A DNA stretch of 64,000 bases, from assembly GCF_030625865.1 (NCBI RefSeq), contig NZ_DAOUQB010000008.1, positions 1 through 64,000 of the forward strand, read 5' to 3'. This DNA is from Anaerotignum sp. (GTDB taxonomy: Bacteria > Bacillota > Clostridia > Lachnospirales > Anaerotignaceae). The position numbers and the translations under genes were made by a program. Below the pieces are notes generated by a model, which was not told the DNA's origin, did not search any database, and worked only from the letters and a program-made list of their open reading frames with translations. Positions within the stretch are counted from its first letter, which is position 1. Each line of letters opens with the position of its first letter. Positions 16,950 through 26,637 of this stretch are shown one piece after another.

Positions 16950-18431
16950 TTATTTCTCTTCCAAACCAAATTCTCTTTCCATATTAATTGTGTTCATATC
17001 GTAACCAGCCATGCCTTCATAAGGATTTTCCGTTGCTGCCTCTTTGCCGTAGCGGTTCAAAAGAGCGATCCCCTTTTGATCATGAGACAAGGATGCCGCA
17101 CCACCGGTACAGCCATTCTTGCAAGCCATACCTTCCAATAAATTAGCATTCAGCTTGCCAAAAGACGCCAGTTTCATATTTTTAATACATTCATCAATTC
17201 CGTTGCAGTAGATAGGTTTGATTTCTTTTTCAATGCCTTCCAACTCCGCAACCTTTACAACGCTTTCTCCAACCCCGCCCGTTCTTCCGAAAATCCGTCC
17301 AAAATACGAGGGTGCGCCTGCGTCTCTTTCATCAAAATCTTCCAACACAAGACCTTTTGCATCAAACGTTGCCTTTAATTCTTCAAAAGTCAAAACATAA
17401 TCAACGATTCCCAGCAAATCTTCTTGCTTAATTTCAACCTTCTTTGCCACGCAAGGCCCAATAAAAATAATCTTGGCTTTTTTATCCTTTTCGTGAATTG
17501 CTCTGGCAAGGGCAATCATCGGTGATACCGTTGTAGAAACATGATCCATAAATTCCGGATAATTTCTACGGATATAATCCACAAAGGCAGGGCAGCAAGA
17601 AGTTGTTTTCCAGCCTTTTTCGTCAATAGTTTCTGCAAATTCCTTAGCCTCGGCAATGGCAACCATATCCCCGCCGATTGCCGCTTCAATTACATCATAA
17701 AAACCTAACTCTTTAATCGCCGCAAAAACTTGACCCATTTTCACCTCAGGGAACTGGCTGGCAATTGCAGGAGCCACAATGGCATAAACATGATAACTTG
17801 TATTGTTCCATGAATTTTGAATTAAATCCAAAATATTCAAAATAAAGGATTTATCCACAATTGCCCCAAAGGGACACTGATACACGCATGCTCCACAGGA
17901 AATACATTTTTCGTGATCAATGTATGCTTTTCTCTCTTCATTTATTTTAACCGCACCAACGGCACAAGAACGAATACAAGGTCTTTTTACTTCACTTATC
18001 GCATTAAAAGGACAAGCCTGCTTGCAGCGTCCGCATTCGATACAAAGCGCCTGATTGATATAGGATCTGTGGTTTACAATAGTAATTGCATTTCTTGGAC
18101 AAACCTCTTGACATTTGTGTCCTAAACAGCCACGGCACGCCTCCGTAACAACAAAACGGTCAATGGGACATTCGTCACAAGCAGAAGATAGCACATTAAT
18201 AACCCGATTATCCTTGGAAGGTTCCAGAACTAAACGAACACGCTCTTCTATAATATGACGTTCCTTATAAATACAACATCGAAACATTGCCTTGGGCCCC
18301 GGAATAATTGCCTCCGCAATCTCTCTATAAGAATTGATGGATTTATCCAGTGTTCCATGAAAAAAGCGCTGTGCAACTTCTTTATTTACCAAGTATTTGA
18401 TATATTGAACATTGCTTTCAAATTCCTTCAT
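16950..18431 (-). CDS. Monomeric [FeFe] hydrogenase with 4Fe-4S ferredoxin domains (group B-like)
   Basis: A 493-residue iron-sulfur protein. Cysteine-rich ferredoxin segments occupy residues about 84-190, including CRGCLGHKCQEVCP, CIECGRCKQACP and CISCGACVYQCP. The H-cluster domain follows, with TSCCPAF at 277-283, FIGPCVAKKVE near 325 and MACKNGCTGGAAS near 445. These are the three H-cluster signatures with the TSCCP and GPCxAKK variants typical of group B-like enzymes, which are less studied than group A. It would exchange electrons between ferredoxin and H2 in the cytoplasm. GAGGAG precedes the ATG. It heads a two-gene unit with the S-component-like gene. Confidence 0.88.
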   Translation of the reverse strand: MKEFESNVQYIKYLVNKEVAQRFFHGTLDKSINSYREIAEAIIPGPKAMFRCCIYKERHIIEERVRLVLEPSKDNRVINVLSSACDECPIDRFVVTEACRGCLGHKCQEVCPRNAITIVNHRSYINQALCIECGRCKQACPFNAISEVKRPCIRSCAVGAVKINEERKAYIDHEKCISCGACVYQCPFGAIVDKSFILNILDLIQNSWNNTSYHVYAIVAPAIASQFPEVKMGQVFAAIKELGFYDVIEAAIGGDMVAIAEAKEFAETIDEKGWKTTSCCPAFVDYIRRNYPEFMDHVSTTVSPMIALARAIHEKDKKAKIIFIGPCVAKKVEIKQEDLLGIVDYVLTFEELKATFDAKGLVLEDFDERDAGAPSYFGRIFGRTGGVGESVVKVAELEGIEKEIKPIYCNGIDECIKNMKLASFGKLNANLLEGMACKNGCTGGAASLSHDQKGIALLNRYGKEAATENPYEGMAGYDMNTINMEREFGLEEK

Positions 18432-18899
18432 TTTTTTGCTCCTCCTCTTAATAATAAAAATGCCCTGGCATTTAAGTCCATTTTTGATTACACAGATAAA
18501 AAATCCCCTTAATATTATGCAAACAAAAATTTCTATTTTTGAACATAACCCATAATTCGAAAGACTGATTAAAAGTTACTCTTTTTATAATGCTATAAAA
18601 ACGAAGCTCACTGTATACAGTATACCGCGTTACTTTTTTTTAAACATTTCCCAAAAATTTTTCGTAACTTTTTCGTAATCCCCTACTTATGGGCTAATTC
18701 TAACACAGTTTTATTTCGCATGCAAGCTAATTATCCTTGAAAACCATGTAATAGTGAACAAAATTTTAGTCCCATTTTAATGCTATCTGCCATGTAGTTG
18801 GAAAAGCATATTACTATAGACAATTATTCTCTTAAAAACCATTGCTCATAAGGCTTTTTCTTTGACCGATAAGTTTATATTTTAAAAAAAACAGCAAAA
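18432..18899. other. Intergenic region upstream of the hydrogenase
   Basis: This A+T-rich gap between the hydrogenase start and the phoR terminator has no convincing ORF. A perfect 12-bp palindrome ACTGTATACAGT lies at 18610-18621, about 180 bp before the hydrogenase start, immediately followed by a second GTATAC. It could be an operator. I see no recognisable riboswitch. Confidence 0.4.
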
Positions 18900-18956
18900 A
18901 AACCTCTTACCTGTTTCGTAAAAGGTCCAATTGTTAAAAACATGTTAAAGAGGTTT
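18900..18956 (-). terminator. Terminator of the pho/pst operon
   Basis: AAACCTCTT pairs with AAGAGGTTT. Reading leftward after phoR the stem is followed by a long T-rich run (GTTTTTTTGCTG). It ends the leftward pst-pho transcription unit. Confidence 0.65.
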
Positions 18957-18976
18957 AAGGATTAGAAAAACAAAAT

Positions 18977-20632
18977 TCAATTGGGAAACACCAGTGTAAT
19001 CTTCGTCCCTTTTTTCAGTTCACTGGTCAAATTAATTTTCGCATCATGAAGCATTGCCCCATGCTTCACAATAGAAAGCCCTAAGCCAGTTCCTTCCGTT
19101 TCCTTGGAACGACTTTCATTTGCCCGATAAAACCGTTCAAACACACGGGCCTGGTGCTTCGGATCAATTCCCATACCCGTATCGGATACGGTAACCAGAA
19201 TTTCATTTTCTTTATTTTCTAAAGAAATGGTAACCTTTCCATTCTCATAATTATAACGAATGGCGTTGTCACAAAGATTATAAATCATTTCCTGCAAAAC
19301 CTGTTTTACACCTGTAATCATTGCCGGCTCTACATTTACGGCAATGGCCACTCCCTTTTTATCAGCAATGGGTTCCAGCCTTCTCACCGTGTCTTGAATC
19401 AAAGATTCCAAGTCAACAGATTCTTTTTCCATGGTGTTCTGCTTTTCATCCAACTTAGAAAGACCAATAATATCCTGTACCATTTGAATTAATCTTTGTG
19501 CTTCATCGTATATTTTCCCTGCAAATCTAGGTACATCATCCCCATGTACCATTCCATTTTTCATAATTTCCGCAAAGCCCGAAATGGATGTTAAAGGGGT
19601 CTTCAGTTCATGGGAGACATTGGCTGTAAATTCTCTGCGAAGGCGTTCCCCTTCTTCCCGTTCCGTAACATCAAAAAGCAGTAAAATAGCTCCTGCAAGA
19701 GTATCCTCCTGGAGCACCGGATTTGCAAAAATCTGGCAAACCTTTCCCCCTATTTGAATCTTTTCTTCCCGATGGGCCCCCGCCAAAGCCGCCTCCACCG
19801 AGCAGCGAAATCCCTCGCTGCGGTTTAACTGAAAAACATTGGCTTTTTCCCTGGGCGCCTCAATTCCCATCAGATGAAGGGCACCGATATTATAGGACAG
19901 CACATCACCATGCGCATCCAAAACCAAAAGTCCTTCCTGCATATTTGAGGTAATTGTATCGAATTCTTGCTTTTGACATTGCAATTCCCGCACTTGTAAA
20001 TGAATCTGTTTTTTTTGAACGGCAATTCGCCTTAACAGCGGCGCCAATTCATCATATACAACGGCAAGTTCAGGCTGCTCTAAATCAATATCATTAATTG
20101 GCTTTGTGATTTTTTTTGCTGTTTGAAATGCCAAAAAAACAGAGAAGAGAATTGCTAAAAGCAAAATAATGGCCAATGGCTGTGTCATGGTAAAGAATAA
20201 AGCAATGGGGCTGATTGTCAAATCAGAGATGCGTAAAACGGTACCATCATCCAGCTTCAAGGCATAGTACACCGTTTTTTCAGAAAGGGTCTTGGAATAT
20301 CGAACACTGAAGCCTTCTCCTGTTTCAAATGCAGCAGCAACCTCCTCACGTTCTTTATGATTATCCATTTTTTGGGGATTAGCCTTGGAATCAAAAAGCA
20401 CTGTCCCACTTTCATCGATCCATGTAATACGCTGAGAAGGCTTTTGGATTTTTTCAAGGTATGCCAAACCACCGTCTTGAATTTCCGCCCCAATAAAAAC
20501 TGCTTGACTGCGTAAATCATCCCGCTGCTCTGAGGAAAAATATGCGTTCATCATCCCAAAAACCAGCCCAATTACTGCCAGCATCATAACCATCGTCAAT
20601 CCAAATATGGCTCGGAAAATACGCTTTGTCAC
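18977..20632 (-). CDS. phoR: Phosphate-sensing histidine kinase
   Basis: A 551-residue PhoR-type sensor kinase. It has an N-terminal membrane helix (10-30), an extracytoplasmic sensor region and a second helix (about 148-170). A PAS-like domain follows (about 230-330: MQEGLLVLDAHGDVLSYN), then HisKA with the phospho-acceptor His in NVSHELKTPLTSISGFAEIM. The ATPase domain shows NLCDNAIRYN, DTGMGID and GTGLGLSIVKHG. It overlaps phoP by 4 bp and closes the pst operon, so it probably responds to phosphate through PstSCAB/PhoU. Confidence 0.93.
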   Translation of the reverse strand: MTKRIFRAIFGLTMVMMLAVIGLVFGMMNAYFSSEQRDDLRSQAVFIGAEIQDGGLAYLEKIQKPSQRITWIDESGTVLFDSKANPQKMDNHKEREEVAAAFETGEGFSVRYSKTLSEKTVYYALKLDDGTVLRISDLTISPIALFFTMTQPLAIILLLAILFSVFLAFQTAKKITKPINDIDLEQPELAVVYDELAPLLRRIAVQKKQIHLQVRELQCQKQEFDTITSNMQEGLLVLDAHGDVLSYNIGALHLMGIEAPREKANVFQLNRSEGFRCSVEAALAGAHREEKIQIGGKVCQIFANPVLQEDTLAGAILLLFDVTEREEGERLRREFTANVSHELKTPLTSISGFAEIMKNGMVHGDDVPRFAGKIYDEAQRLIQMVQDIIGLSKLDEKQNTMEKESVDLESLIQDTVRRLEPIADKKGVAIAVNVEPAMITGVKQVLQEMIYNLCDNAIRYNYENGKVTISLENKENEILVTVSDTGMGIDPKHQARVFERFYRANESRSKETEGTGLGLSIVKHGAMLHDAKINLTSELKKGTKITLVFPN

Positions 20633-21303
20633 AAATTTCCTCCTATCTTATATCCAATTCCCCGCACCGTCTCAATATATTGTCCCCATTCCCCTAACTT
20701 CTGACGAAGGGTTCTTATATGCACATCAATGGTACGGTTTTCCCCGTCAAAACCATACCCCCAAATATGATTCAACAACTGATCTCTTGTCATAACCCTA
20801 CCTTTGTTTTCCAAAAGTAAACAAAGAAGCTCAAATTCTTTTAACGTAAGTATTACTTCTTTACCAGCTACCGCTACCTCATGACGGGATTGACTGACGG
20901 ATAATTCACCAAGTTCATATTCTGCCTTCTTCTCTTCTCCTTCTGCTCGACGCAAAAGGGCTTTCACCCGGGCAAGTAATTCCATCATGCCAAAAGGTTT
21001 TGCCACATAATCATCGGCTCCGCTGTCTAAGCCCATAACTTTATCATATTCGCTTCCCTTTGCTGTCAACAGTATAATAGGAATTTTTTTTGTTTTTGCG
21101 GAAGCCCTAATTTTTTTCAAAATGCTGATCCCATCCTCTTCAGGCAGCATCACATCTAACAGTATTAAGGAAGGTAACTCGTTTTCCATTGCATCCCAAA
21201 AAGCGGAGGGTTTTTCAAATCCTTCCGCAATAAACCCCGCACTATGTAATGTATAGGCAACTAACTCCCGAATACTGTTATCATCCTCAACCAAATAAAT
21301 CAA
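20629..21303 (-). CDS. phoP: Phosphate response regulator (OmpR/PhoB family)
   Basis: A 224-residue regulator: receiver domain with the acidic pair in IYLVEDDNS, phospho-acceptor Asp in LILLDVMLPEEDG and Lys in YVAKPFGM, then a winged-helix DNA-binding domain (residues about 130-224) ending in TVRGIGYKIG. I place the start at a TTG at 21303 (MIYLVEDD), which has AAAGGA 9 nt upstream; the longer frame adds only MKGCCV from another TTG. It would bind the Pho box found upstream of pstS. Confidence 0.92.
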   Translation of the reverse strand: MIYLVEDDNSIRELVAYTLHSAGFIAEGFEKPSAFWDAMENELPSLILLDVMLPEEDGISILKKIRASAKTKKIPIILLTAKGSEYDKVMGLDSGADDYVAKPFGMMELLARVKALLRRAEGEEKKAEYELGELSVSQSRHEVAVAGKEVILTLKEFELLCLLLENKGRVMTRDQLLNHIWGYGFDGENRTIDVHIRTLRQKLGEWGQYIETVRGIGYKIGGNL

Positions 21304-21317
21304 AACACAACATCCTT

Positions 21318-21977
21318 TCAAATCAAAGACTGCTCGTTAATCATCAGTTTAAAGTGTAATCCCAGCTTTTCTGCCGCCTTCCGACACAATATCATACGTC
21401 CTAAAAATATTTCAAAATAATCCATTACTGAGCCATAGCGGGTATCAACCGTCAGCTTTAGTTTAATGATAGTGTGTTCCTCATTAATTTTTAAAACAGA
21501 TTTTTTCACGGAATAATTCACCCTGTCATGAATATCGAAAGTGGTTTTATCTTGATTTCTCACACGGCTTCTGCGAACATCAGATTTATCTGCCAAAATG
21601 AGCGCTGCCGCAATAGCGTTAACAGGAATCCCTGTACCCTCATCATGATTGCCAATAGCCGTTACCACTGTTGCAATATCTTCCGGTGACATATCCAAAT
21701 TATCAAGAATACGAAAAGCCATAACCGCACCACTCTGGGAGTGATCCACACGGTTTACCAAATTCCCAATATCATGCAAAAATCCGGCAATTTGCCCTAA
21801 CTCAACCTCATGAGGTGTATACCCCAGTGTTGCCAAAATATATTTTACCGACTCTGCCACCTTAGTCACATGAGCAAAAGAATGCTCCGTATAGCCTAAT
21901 GCAGCCAAAGATTCATCCGCTTTTTTAATATAAGTACGAATCCCCTCATTCTGTCTAATTTCTTCAAATGTTATCAT
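21318..21977 (-). CDS. HD-domain phosphohydrolase within the pst-pho operon
   Basis: A 219-residue protein with an HD metal-dependent phosphohydrolase domain: His in HSFAHVTKVAES, the HD pair in GFLHDIGNL, His in GNHDEGTG and Asp in LILADKSDVRRSR. Its gene overlaps phoU by 4 bp and ends just before phoP, so it is embedded in the phosphate operon. Family members cut nucleotides, (p)ppGpp or cyclic dinucleotides. The substrate here is unknown. A link between phosphate status and a nucleotide signal is a reasonable inference, not a demonstrated one. Confidence 0.8.
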   Translation of the reverse strand: MITFEEIRQNEGIRTYIKKADESLAALGYTEHSFAHVTKVAESVKYILATLGYTPHEVELGQIAGFLHDIGNLVNRVDHSQSGAVMAFRILDNLDMSPEDIATVVTAIGNHDEGTGIPVNAIAAALILADKSDVRRSRVRNQDKTTFDIHDRVNYSVKKSVLKINEEHTIIKLKLTVDTRYGSVMDYFEIFLGRMILCRKAAEKLGLHFKLMINEQSLI

Positions 21978-22642
21978 TTATTCCCCTCTTCCAGTCCCAT
22001 TTTTACATGGCTTCCGGTTATAGAATATTCTACCCATTCCGCAATATTTGTGGCATGGTCACCAATACGCTCCAAGTATTTTGCAATCATAATTAAATCA
22101 ATGCAAAACTCACCGTTTGCCCTATCTTCACCGATTAAATCTATCAGTTCCTGTTTAACCTCAGTAAATAAATTATCCAAAACATCATCGTAGTCCATGA
22201 CGCTTTTTGCCAGCTTTAAATCCTTATTTACAAAAGAATCCACGCTTTCCGTTACCATTTTCACCGCCGCGGCAGCCATGTCTCGAAAATGCAGCTTACT
22301 TTTCGTTTCGTTATCCTTAACAAAAGCAGTAATTTCTGCAATATCTGCTGCCTGATCCCCAATACGTTCCATATCGGAAATCATTTTTAAAGCAGAAGAA
22401 ATGAGACGTAAATCCCTTGCAACGGGCTGCTGCTGAAGTAGAAGGCGCATACACAATGCCTCAATATCTCTTTCTTTACGATCAATTTCGCTTTCTTTAT
22501 CAAATGCCACCTTTGCTGCTGCATCATCGTTTTCTATGAAGGCCTTCATGGAAGCGGTAATGGCCTCTTCGCATAAAGCACCCATTTTTATCATCTCTAT
22601 ATCCAATTGTTCCAACTGTGAGTCAAAACGACTTCTAACCAT
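21974..22642 (-). CDS. phoU: Phosphate signalling regulator PhoU
   Basis: A 222-residue all-helical protein with the two PhoU repeats, each ending in a metal-binding signature (KMISDMERIGDQAADIAE and MIAKYLERIGDHATNIAEW). It couples the Pst transporter to PhoR and restrains phosphate uptake. It starts 2 bp after the pstB stop and overlaps the HD gene. Confidence 0.95.
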   Translation of the reverse strand: MVRSRFDSQLEQLDIEMIKMGALCEEAITASMKAFIENDDAAAKVAFDKESEIDRKERDIEALCMRLLLQQQPVARDLRLISSALKMISDMERIGDQAADIAEITAFVKDNETKSKLHFRDMAAAAVKMVTESVDSFVNKDLKLAKSVMDYDDVLDNLFTEVKQELIDLIGEDRANGEFCIDLIMIAKYLERIGDHATNIAEWVEYSITGSHVKMGLEEGNK

Positions 22643-22644
22643 AA

Positions 22645-23394
22645 TCAGCCAAACCTCCCTGTAATATAATCCTCTGTACGCTTATCCTTTGGCATTGAAA
22701 AAAGTTCTTCTGTCTTATCAAACTCAACTACATCCCCCAAGAGGAAGAACGCTGTGTTATCAGAGATACGTGCTGCTTGCTGCATATTATGTGTTACCAT
22801 AACAATAGTGTACTCCTTTTTCAATTCCAAAGCAAGGTCTTCTATACGGGAAGTAGAAATGGGATCTAAGGCACTGGTGGGCTCATCCATAAGCAATACT
22901 TCCGGCTGTACCGCCAGAGCACGGGCAATGCATAGCCTTTGCTGCTGTCCACCACTCATCCCCAACGCATTCTTTTTGAGCCTATCCTTTACCTCATCCC
23001 AAATTGCCGCATCATGAAGGGCCTTTTCAACGATTTCATCCAGTTTCACCTTAGAACGAACGCCATGGGTACGAGGCCCAAAGGCAACATTATCGTAAAT
23101 ACTCATGGGAAATGGATTTGGCTTTTGAAACACCATACCTACCCGTTTACGTAAAAGGTTAATGTCCATTCCGTTATAAATATTCTCTCCGTCCAGCAAA
23201 ACCGTTCCCGTAATCCTGCAACCCTCTATCAAATCGTTCATTCGGTTTAAGGATTTCAGTAATGTGGATTTACCGCAGCCCGAAGGCCCAATAAATGCAG
23301 TAATTTCATTCTCGGGAATCTCCAAATTTATATCTTTTAACGCTTTAAAATCACCATAGTATAATTCCAAATCGGAAATGGATATTTTACTCAT
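22645..23394 (-). CDS. pstB: Phosphate ABC transporter ATP-binding protein
   Basis: A 249-residue ABC ATPase with Walker [18 protein letters not shown], a Q-loop [13 protein letters not shown] typical of PstB, signature [15 protein letters not shown], Walker [14 protein letters not shown] and switch His in VTHNMQQA. It energises PstCA. Its ATG overlaps the pstA stop by 4 bp. Confidence 0.97.
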   Translation of the reverse strand: MSKISISDLELYYGDFKALKDINLEIPENEITAFIGPSGCGKSTLLKSLNRMNDLIEGCRITGTVLLDGENIYNGMDINLLRKRVGMVFQKPNPFPMSIYDNVAFGPRTHGVRSKVKLDEIVEKALHDAAIWDEVKDRLKKNALGMSGGQQQRLCIARALAVQPEVLLMDEPTSALDPISTSRIEDLALELKKEYTIVMVTHNMQQAARISDNTAFFLLGDVVEFDKTEELFSMPKDKRTEDYITGRFG

Positions 23395-24260
23395 TCCTTC
23401 ACTCCTACTCTCTTTGCAATAAATGCGGAAAGCGCATTAATACCAATCACCAAAACCAATAGCACAACTGCTGTTGCATATGCTTGGTTAATATAAAATC
23501 CTTCATTGAGCAGTGCATACATATGTACCGCCAAAGTTCTGCCGGATTCCATTACGGTATGAGGAACCACCGTAGCAGTACCTGCCGGATACAAAAGCGC
23601 TGCGGTTTCACCAACAATACGTCCTATCGCCAAAATAACCCCGGATAAAATACCAGGTACCGCGGAAGGCAGAACAATACGGAAAACCGTGCGCAGTTTT
23701 CCAGCGCCAAGACCAAAGCTTCCCTCACGGTATGCATCGGAAACAGAAAGAAGGGCTTCCTCCGTGGTACGCATAATTAATGGCAAAATCATAATTGCCA
23801 ACGTGAAAGCGCCGCCTAAAAGGGTATATCCCCAGCCAAAATAAATATTAAATAAAAGATAGCCAAACAAACCGAATACAATAGACGGAATGCCCGCTAA
23901 GGTTTCTGTTGTCAAACGAACCACAGGGATAAAACGATTCCCTTTTTTCGCATACTCAACCAAATAAATTGCAGAAAAAATACCAATAGGTACCGCAAAA
24001 ACCAAAGAAAGCAAGGTTATGGTAATGGTATTAATAATCGCAGGCATCATAGAAACATTATCCGTGGTGTACTTCCAAGCAAACAGTTCCGGCGTTATAT
24101 TGGGCACGCCTCTGAATATGATGTAAGCAATCAATGAAATAAGAACCCCCACTGTGATAACTGCTGACAAAACCACCAAGAGTAAAAGAAAAGCAGAAAA
24201 AGGGTCTTTTTTGTAGCCTAATAATTTTTCTTTCCATGTAATTTTGTTCATTGTTTCCAT
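23391..24260 (-). CDS. pstA: Phosphate ABC transporter permease PstA
   Basis: A 289-residue permease with six membrane helices and the EAA-like loop [21 protein letters not shown], which contacts Pst[18 protein letters not shown] is shared with the partner PstC. AAGGAGG precedes the start, which overlaps the pstC stop by one base. Confidence 0.96.
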   Translation of the reverse strand: METMNKITWKEKLLGYKKDPFSAFLLLLVVLSAVITVGVLISLIAYIIFRGVPNITPELFAWKYTTDNVSMMPAIINTITITLLSLVFAVPIGIFSAIYLVEYAKKGNRFIPVVRLTTETLAGIPSIVFGLFGYLLFNIYFGWGYTLLGGAFTLAIMILPLIMRTTEEALLSVSDAYREGSFGLGAGKLRTVFRIVLPSAVPGILSGVILAIGRIVGETAALLYPAGTATVVPHTVMESGRTLAVHMYALLNEGFYINQAYATAVVLLVLVIGINALSAFIAKRVGVKE

Positions 24261-25099
24261 TACATATCCCTCCTTTTTAAGAAGGAAAAGCTAAGATTGA
24301 TAATTAAAATAAATACGAACAAAACAACCGCTGTACCTAACAGGGCCTCTCTGTGTAAATCTGTGGCATAACCCATTTCCATAACGATATTTGCTGTCAT
24401 CGTTCTTACCCCACTAAATAATCCCGTAGGAATCATTGCTTGATTGCCGGCAACCATAATAACCGCCATTGTTTCCCCAATGGCACGGCCAATTCCCAAA
24501 ACAATCCCTGCAAAGATACCTTGTTTTGCGGCAGGCAAAACCGTAAAAAACACACTTTTTTCATGGGTAATTCCCAACGCCAGTGCCCCTTCATAGTAGG
24601 AGCTGGGTACAGCACGAATGGCCGCCTCAGTCACCCCAATAACCGTAGGTAAAATCATAATACCCAACAGGATGGATGCCGTTAGAACCCCCTTGCCGCT
24701 TCCGCCAAACAAATTTTGCATAATGGGCACCATCACAACCAAGCCAAAGAAACCATATACAATAGAGGGGATACCAGCCAAAAGTTCAATAGCAGGCTTA
24801 ATCATTTTATATAGTTTTTTGGGGCAAAAATGCGCCAAAAAAGTTGCGCAAAGAATCCCCATGGGTACACCACAAATGATTGCCCCCGCCGTAACATAAA
24901 TACTTCCTATAATCATAGGAAAAATGCCGTATAATTCATTGGAGGGTTTCCATTTTGTTCCTGTAAGGAATTGAAAAACACCAATTTCCTGAATTGCCGG
25001 CACGCCGTTTGCAAACAGGAAAAAGCAAATCAATGCCACTGCAAATATGGAGATACTGGCAGCAGCCAAAAAAACCCATTGCATTGCCTTTTCTTTCAT
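24260..25099 (-). CDS. pstC: Phosphate ABC transporter permease PstC
   Basis: A 279-residue permease with six membrane helices. It has the EAA-like segment AAIRAVPSSYYEGALALGIT and the shared [15 protein letters not shown]. The start at MKEKAMQW has AAGGAGG 6 nt upstream, so the longer in-frame version from 25120 is not used. It is separated from pstS by a 339-bp gap holding a hairpin. Confidence 0.95.
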   Translation of the reverse strand: MKEKAMQWVFLAAASISIFAVALICFFLFANGVPAIQEIGVFQFLTGTKWKPSNELYGIFPMIIGSIYVTAGAIICGVPMGILCATFLAHFCPKKLYKMIKPAIELLAGIPSIVYGFFGLVVMVPIMQNLFGGSGKGVLTASILLGIMILPTVIGVTEAAIRAVPSSYYEGALALGITHEKSVFFTVLPAAKQGIFAGIVLGIGRAIGETMAVIMVAGNQAMIPTGLFSGVRTMTANIVMEMGYATDLHREALLGTAVVLFVFILIINLSFSFLKRRDM

Positions 25100-25258
25100 A
25101 CAAGTCCTCCTTGAGCACAAAAGGGATTGCGTCTTTTTGTAAATCCGACGAAACAGCCATTCATTTCATACGAACTTCCCTTCTTTATCCTTTGATACAT
25201 TTTTATTTATCTATACAAAATGACGGTTCCTTCATTGAGGCCCGTCGTATAAAAACAA

Positions 25259-25372
25259 GATCTAAAAGCTTTTTAAAAGATATAGAGCAATATGGGAATT
25301 TCATGCTTCAAAGTTTAAGGGAAAAAGAGTTGTGAGCTCCAGATGCTTCCATTCCTAAAATGCTTTTAGATC
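25259..25372 (-). promoter_or_regulatory. Inverted repeat between pstS and pstC
   Basis: GATCTAAAAGC (25259-25269) and GCTTTTAGATC (25362-25372) form an 11-bp perfect stem with a long loop. Reading leftward the stem is followed by TTGTTTTTATAC. It may end part of the pstS transcripts, which would give the usual excess of binding protein over permease. The gap 25100-25438 shows no reliable gene. Confidence 0.4.
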
Positions 25373-25438
25373 CTGAAACTATCTAACCATCCTTTATCTT
25401 ACAGGTTTCTCAAATTATTTTTCACTATGCTTGTTTGC

Positions 25439-26341
25439 TTATTCAGCAATACTCCAATCTGTTGCAGCACCTGTAAAGACATCTTTTACCTGTGCGGCAG
25501 TCAAACCGTTTACAGAGTTATCTTTATTTACAATGACTGCAATACCATCCATTGCAATAACTGTAGGAGTAAGACCTTTTTCAATTTCGCTGTCTTTCAA
25601 TTCTCTGGAAGCCATACCGATATCGCAAATTCCTTCAATTGCTGATGTCATACCCGTTGTTGAATCACTCTGCTGAACTTCTACATTTGCATTGGAATTT
25701 ACTGCAACATAAGCTTCTTTTAATTTTTCCATTACAGGTGTTACAGAAGAAGAACCTGCAACCGTCACCTTACCTTCAGCACCGGATGCCGCATATGCGC
25801 CTGTGTTACCCTGGCTGATATACCCATTTTCTTCCACAACTGCCTGACCTTCTTCACTCATGATAAAGCTAATAAAATCCTGTGCCGCAGGGGAAATATC
25901 TCCTGTTGTTGCAATATTGAAAGGTCTTGCAATTTTGTAAGTACCGCTTTTAATATCTTCCACCGTCGCTGCCGCACCGTCAATTTCCAATGCTTTAACG
26001 GAGTCATTCATGGAACCTAAAGAAGTATATCCAATCGCATCTTTGTTCCCTGCAACCGTCTGCATCATAACTGCGGTACTATTTGTAATTTCTGCTGTAT
26101 CAGCAGTATAGTCAACTTTATTGCCATTTGCATCTTTTTCTTCAATGCCGAATAATTCAATAAAAGCGCCTCTGGTACCGGAACCATCTTCTCTAGAAAC
26201 AACAGTAATTGCCGCATTATTTGCCGCTGCCTCCCCAGCGTCACCATTGTTCTCTGCTGCGCTGTCACCAGAACCGCCGCAACCTGCCAGTGCACCTGTT
26301 AGCATTAACATTATCAAGCCTAAGCCTATTTTTCTCTTCAT
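25439..26341 (-). CDS. pstS: Phosphate ABC transporter substrate-binding lipoprotein
   Basis: A 300-residue PstS. The signal peptide ends in the lipobox LAGC (Cys about 21) and is followed by an acidic linker. Phosphate-binding segments are SREDGSGTRGAF near residue 50, IGYTSLGSMN, VAGSSSVTPVMEKLKEAY and QQSDSTTGMTSAIEGICDIG. The order of halves is that of the Clostridia-type protein, with the SGSSTVxP-like loop late in the chain. It is the first gene of the pst operon and carries the Pho box in its promoter. Confidence 0.95.
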   Translation of the reverse strand: MKRKIGLGLIMLMLTGALAGCGGSGDSAAENNGDAGEAAANNAAITVVSREDGSGTRGAFIELFGIEEKDANGNKVDYTADTAEITNSTAVMMQTVAGNKDAIGYTSLGSMNDSVKALEIDGAAATVEDIKSGTYKIARPFNIATTGDISPAAQDFISFIMSEEGQAVVEENGYISQGNTGAYAASGAEGKVTVAGSSSVTPVMEKLKEAYVAVNSNANVEVQQSDSTTGMTSAIEGICDIGMASRELKDSEIEKGLTPTVIAMDGIAVIVNKDNSVNGLTAAQVKDVFTGAATDWSIAE

Positions 26342-26385
26342 TGTTTTCCTCTCCTTTTAATAATCATCATTTTAGATACAAGCAA

Positions 26386-26441
26386 AGTATACCGAAGCTA
26401 TGTTAAATGAAAAATCACTCCCACGTTAAATCTATGTTAAA
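26386..26441 (-). promoter_or_regulatory. Pho box and -10 element of the pst operon
   Basis: On the minus strand three TTTAAC(A/G) repeats occur: at 26435-26441, at 26424-26430 (11-bp spacing) and at 26401-26407 (23 bp further, close to two turns). A TATACT -10 element at 26386-26391 follows. This layout of TTAACA-type repeats on one face of the helix just before the -10 is what PhoP-family regulators use in Gram-positives. Confidence 0.65.
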
Positions 26442-26552
26442 TTCCATTTTTTGAGGGATTTTTATTTTTGTAATAGATAATCAAAAATTTTTCATTTAAA
26501 CCTCCTTTACACTACTAATATTTGTATTTGAGGAGAAAAACATACAAAAAAA

Positions 26553-26575
26553 AGCAGATGGATCATCCATCTGCT
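26553..26575 (-). terminator. ftsZ terminator
   Basis: AGCAGATGGA and TCCATCTGCT form a stem with a 3-nt loop. Reading leftward it is followed by TTTTTTTG. It lies 63 bp beyond the ftsZ stop. Confidence 0.85.
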
Positions 26576-26637
26576 CCGATAAAACAAAAATCAAATTTTA
26601 ATAAAACATTTCAATCAATTCACCTAAATTGTATGTA

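Noticed and set aside
24994-25335. Plus-strand frame running from pstC into the pstS-pstC gap
   Set aside because: Two thirds lie antisense to pstC. The end (RRIKTRSKSFLKDIEQ) looks peptide-like but has no start and overlaps the inverted repeat.
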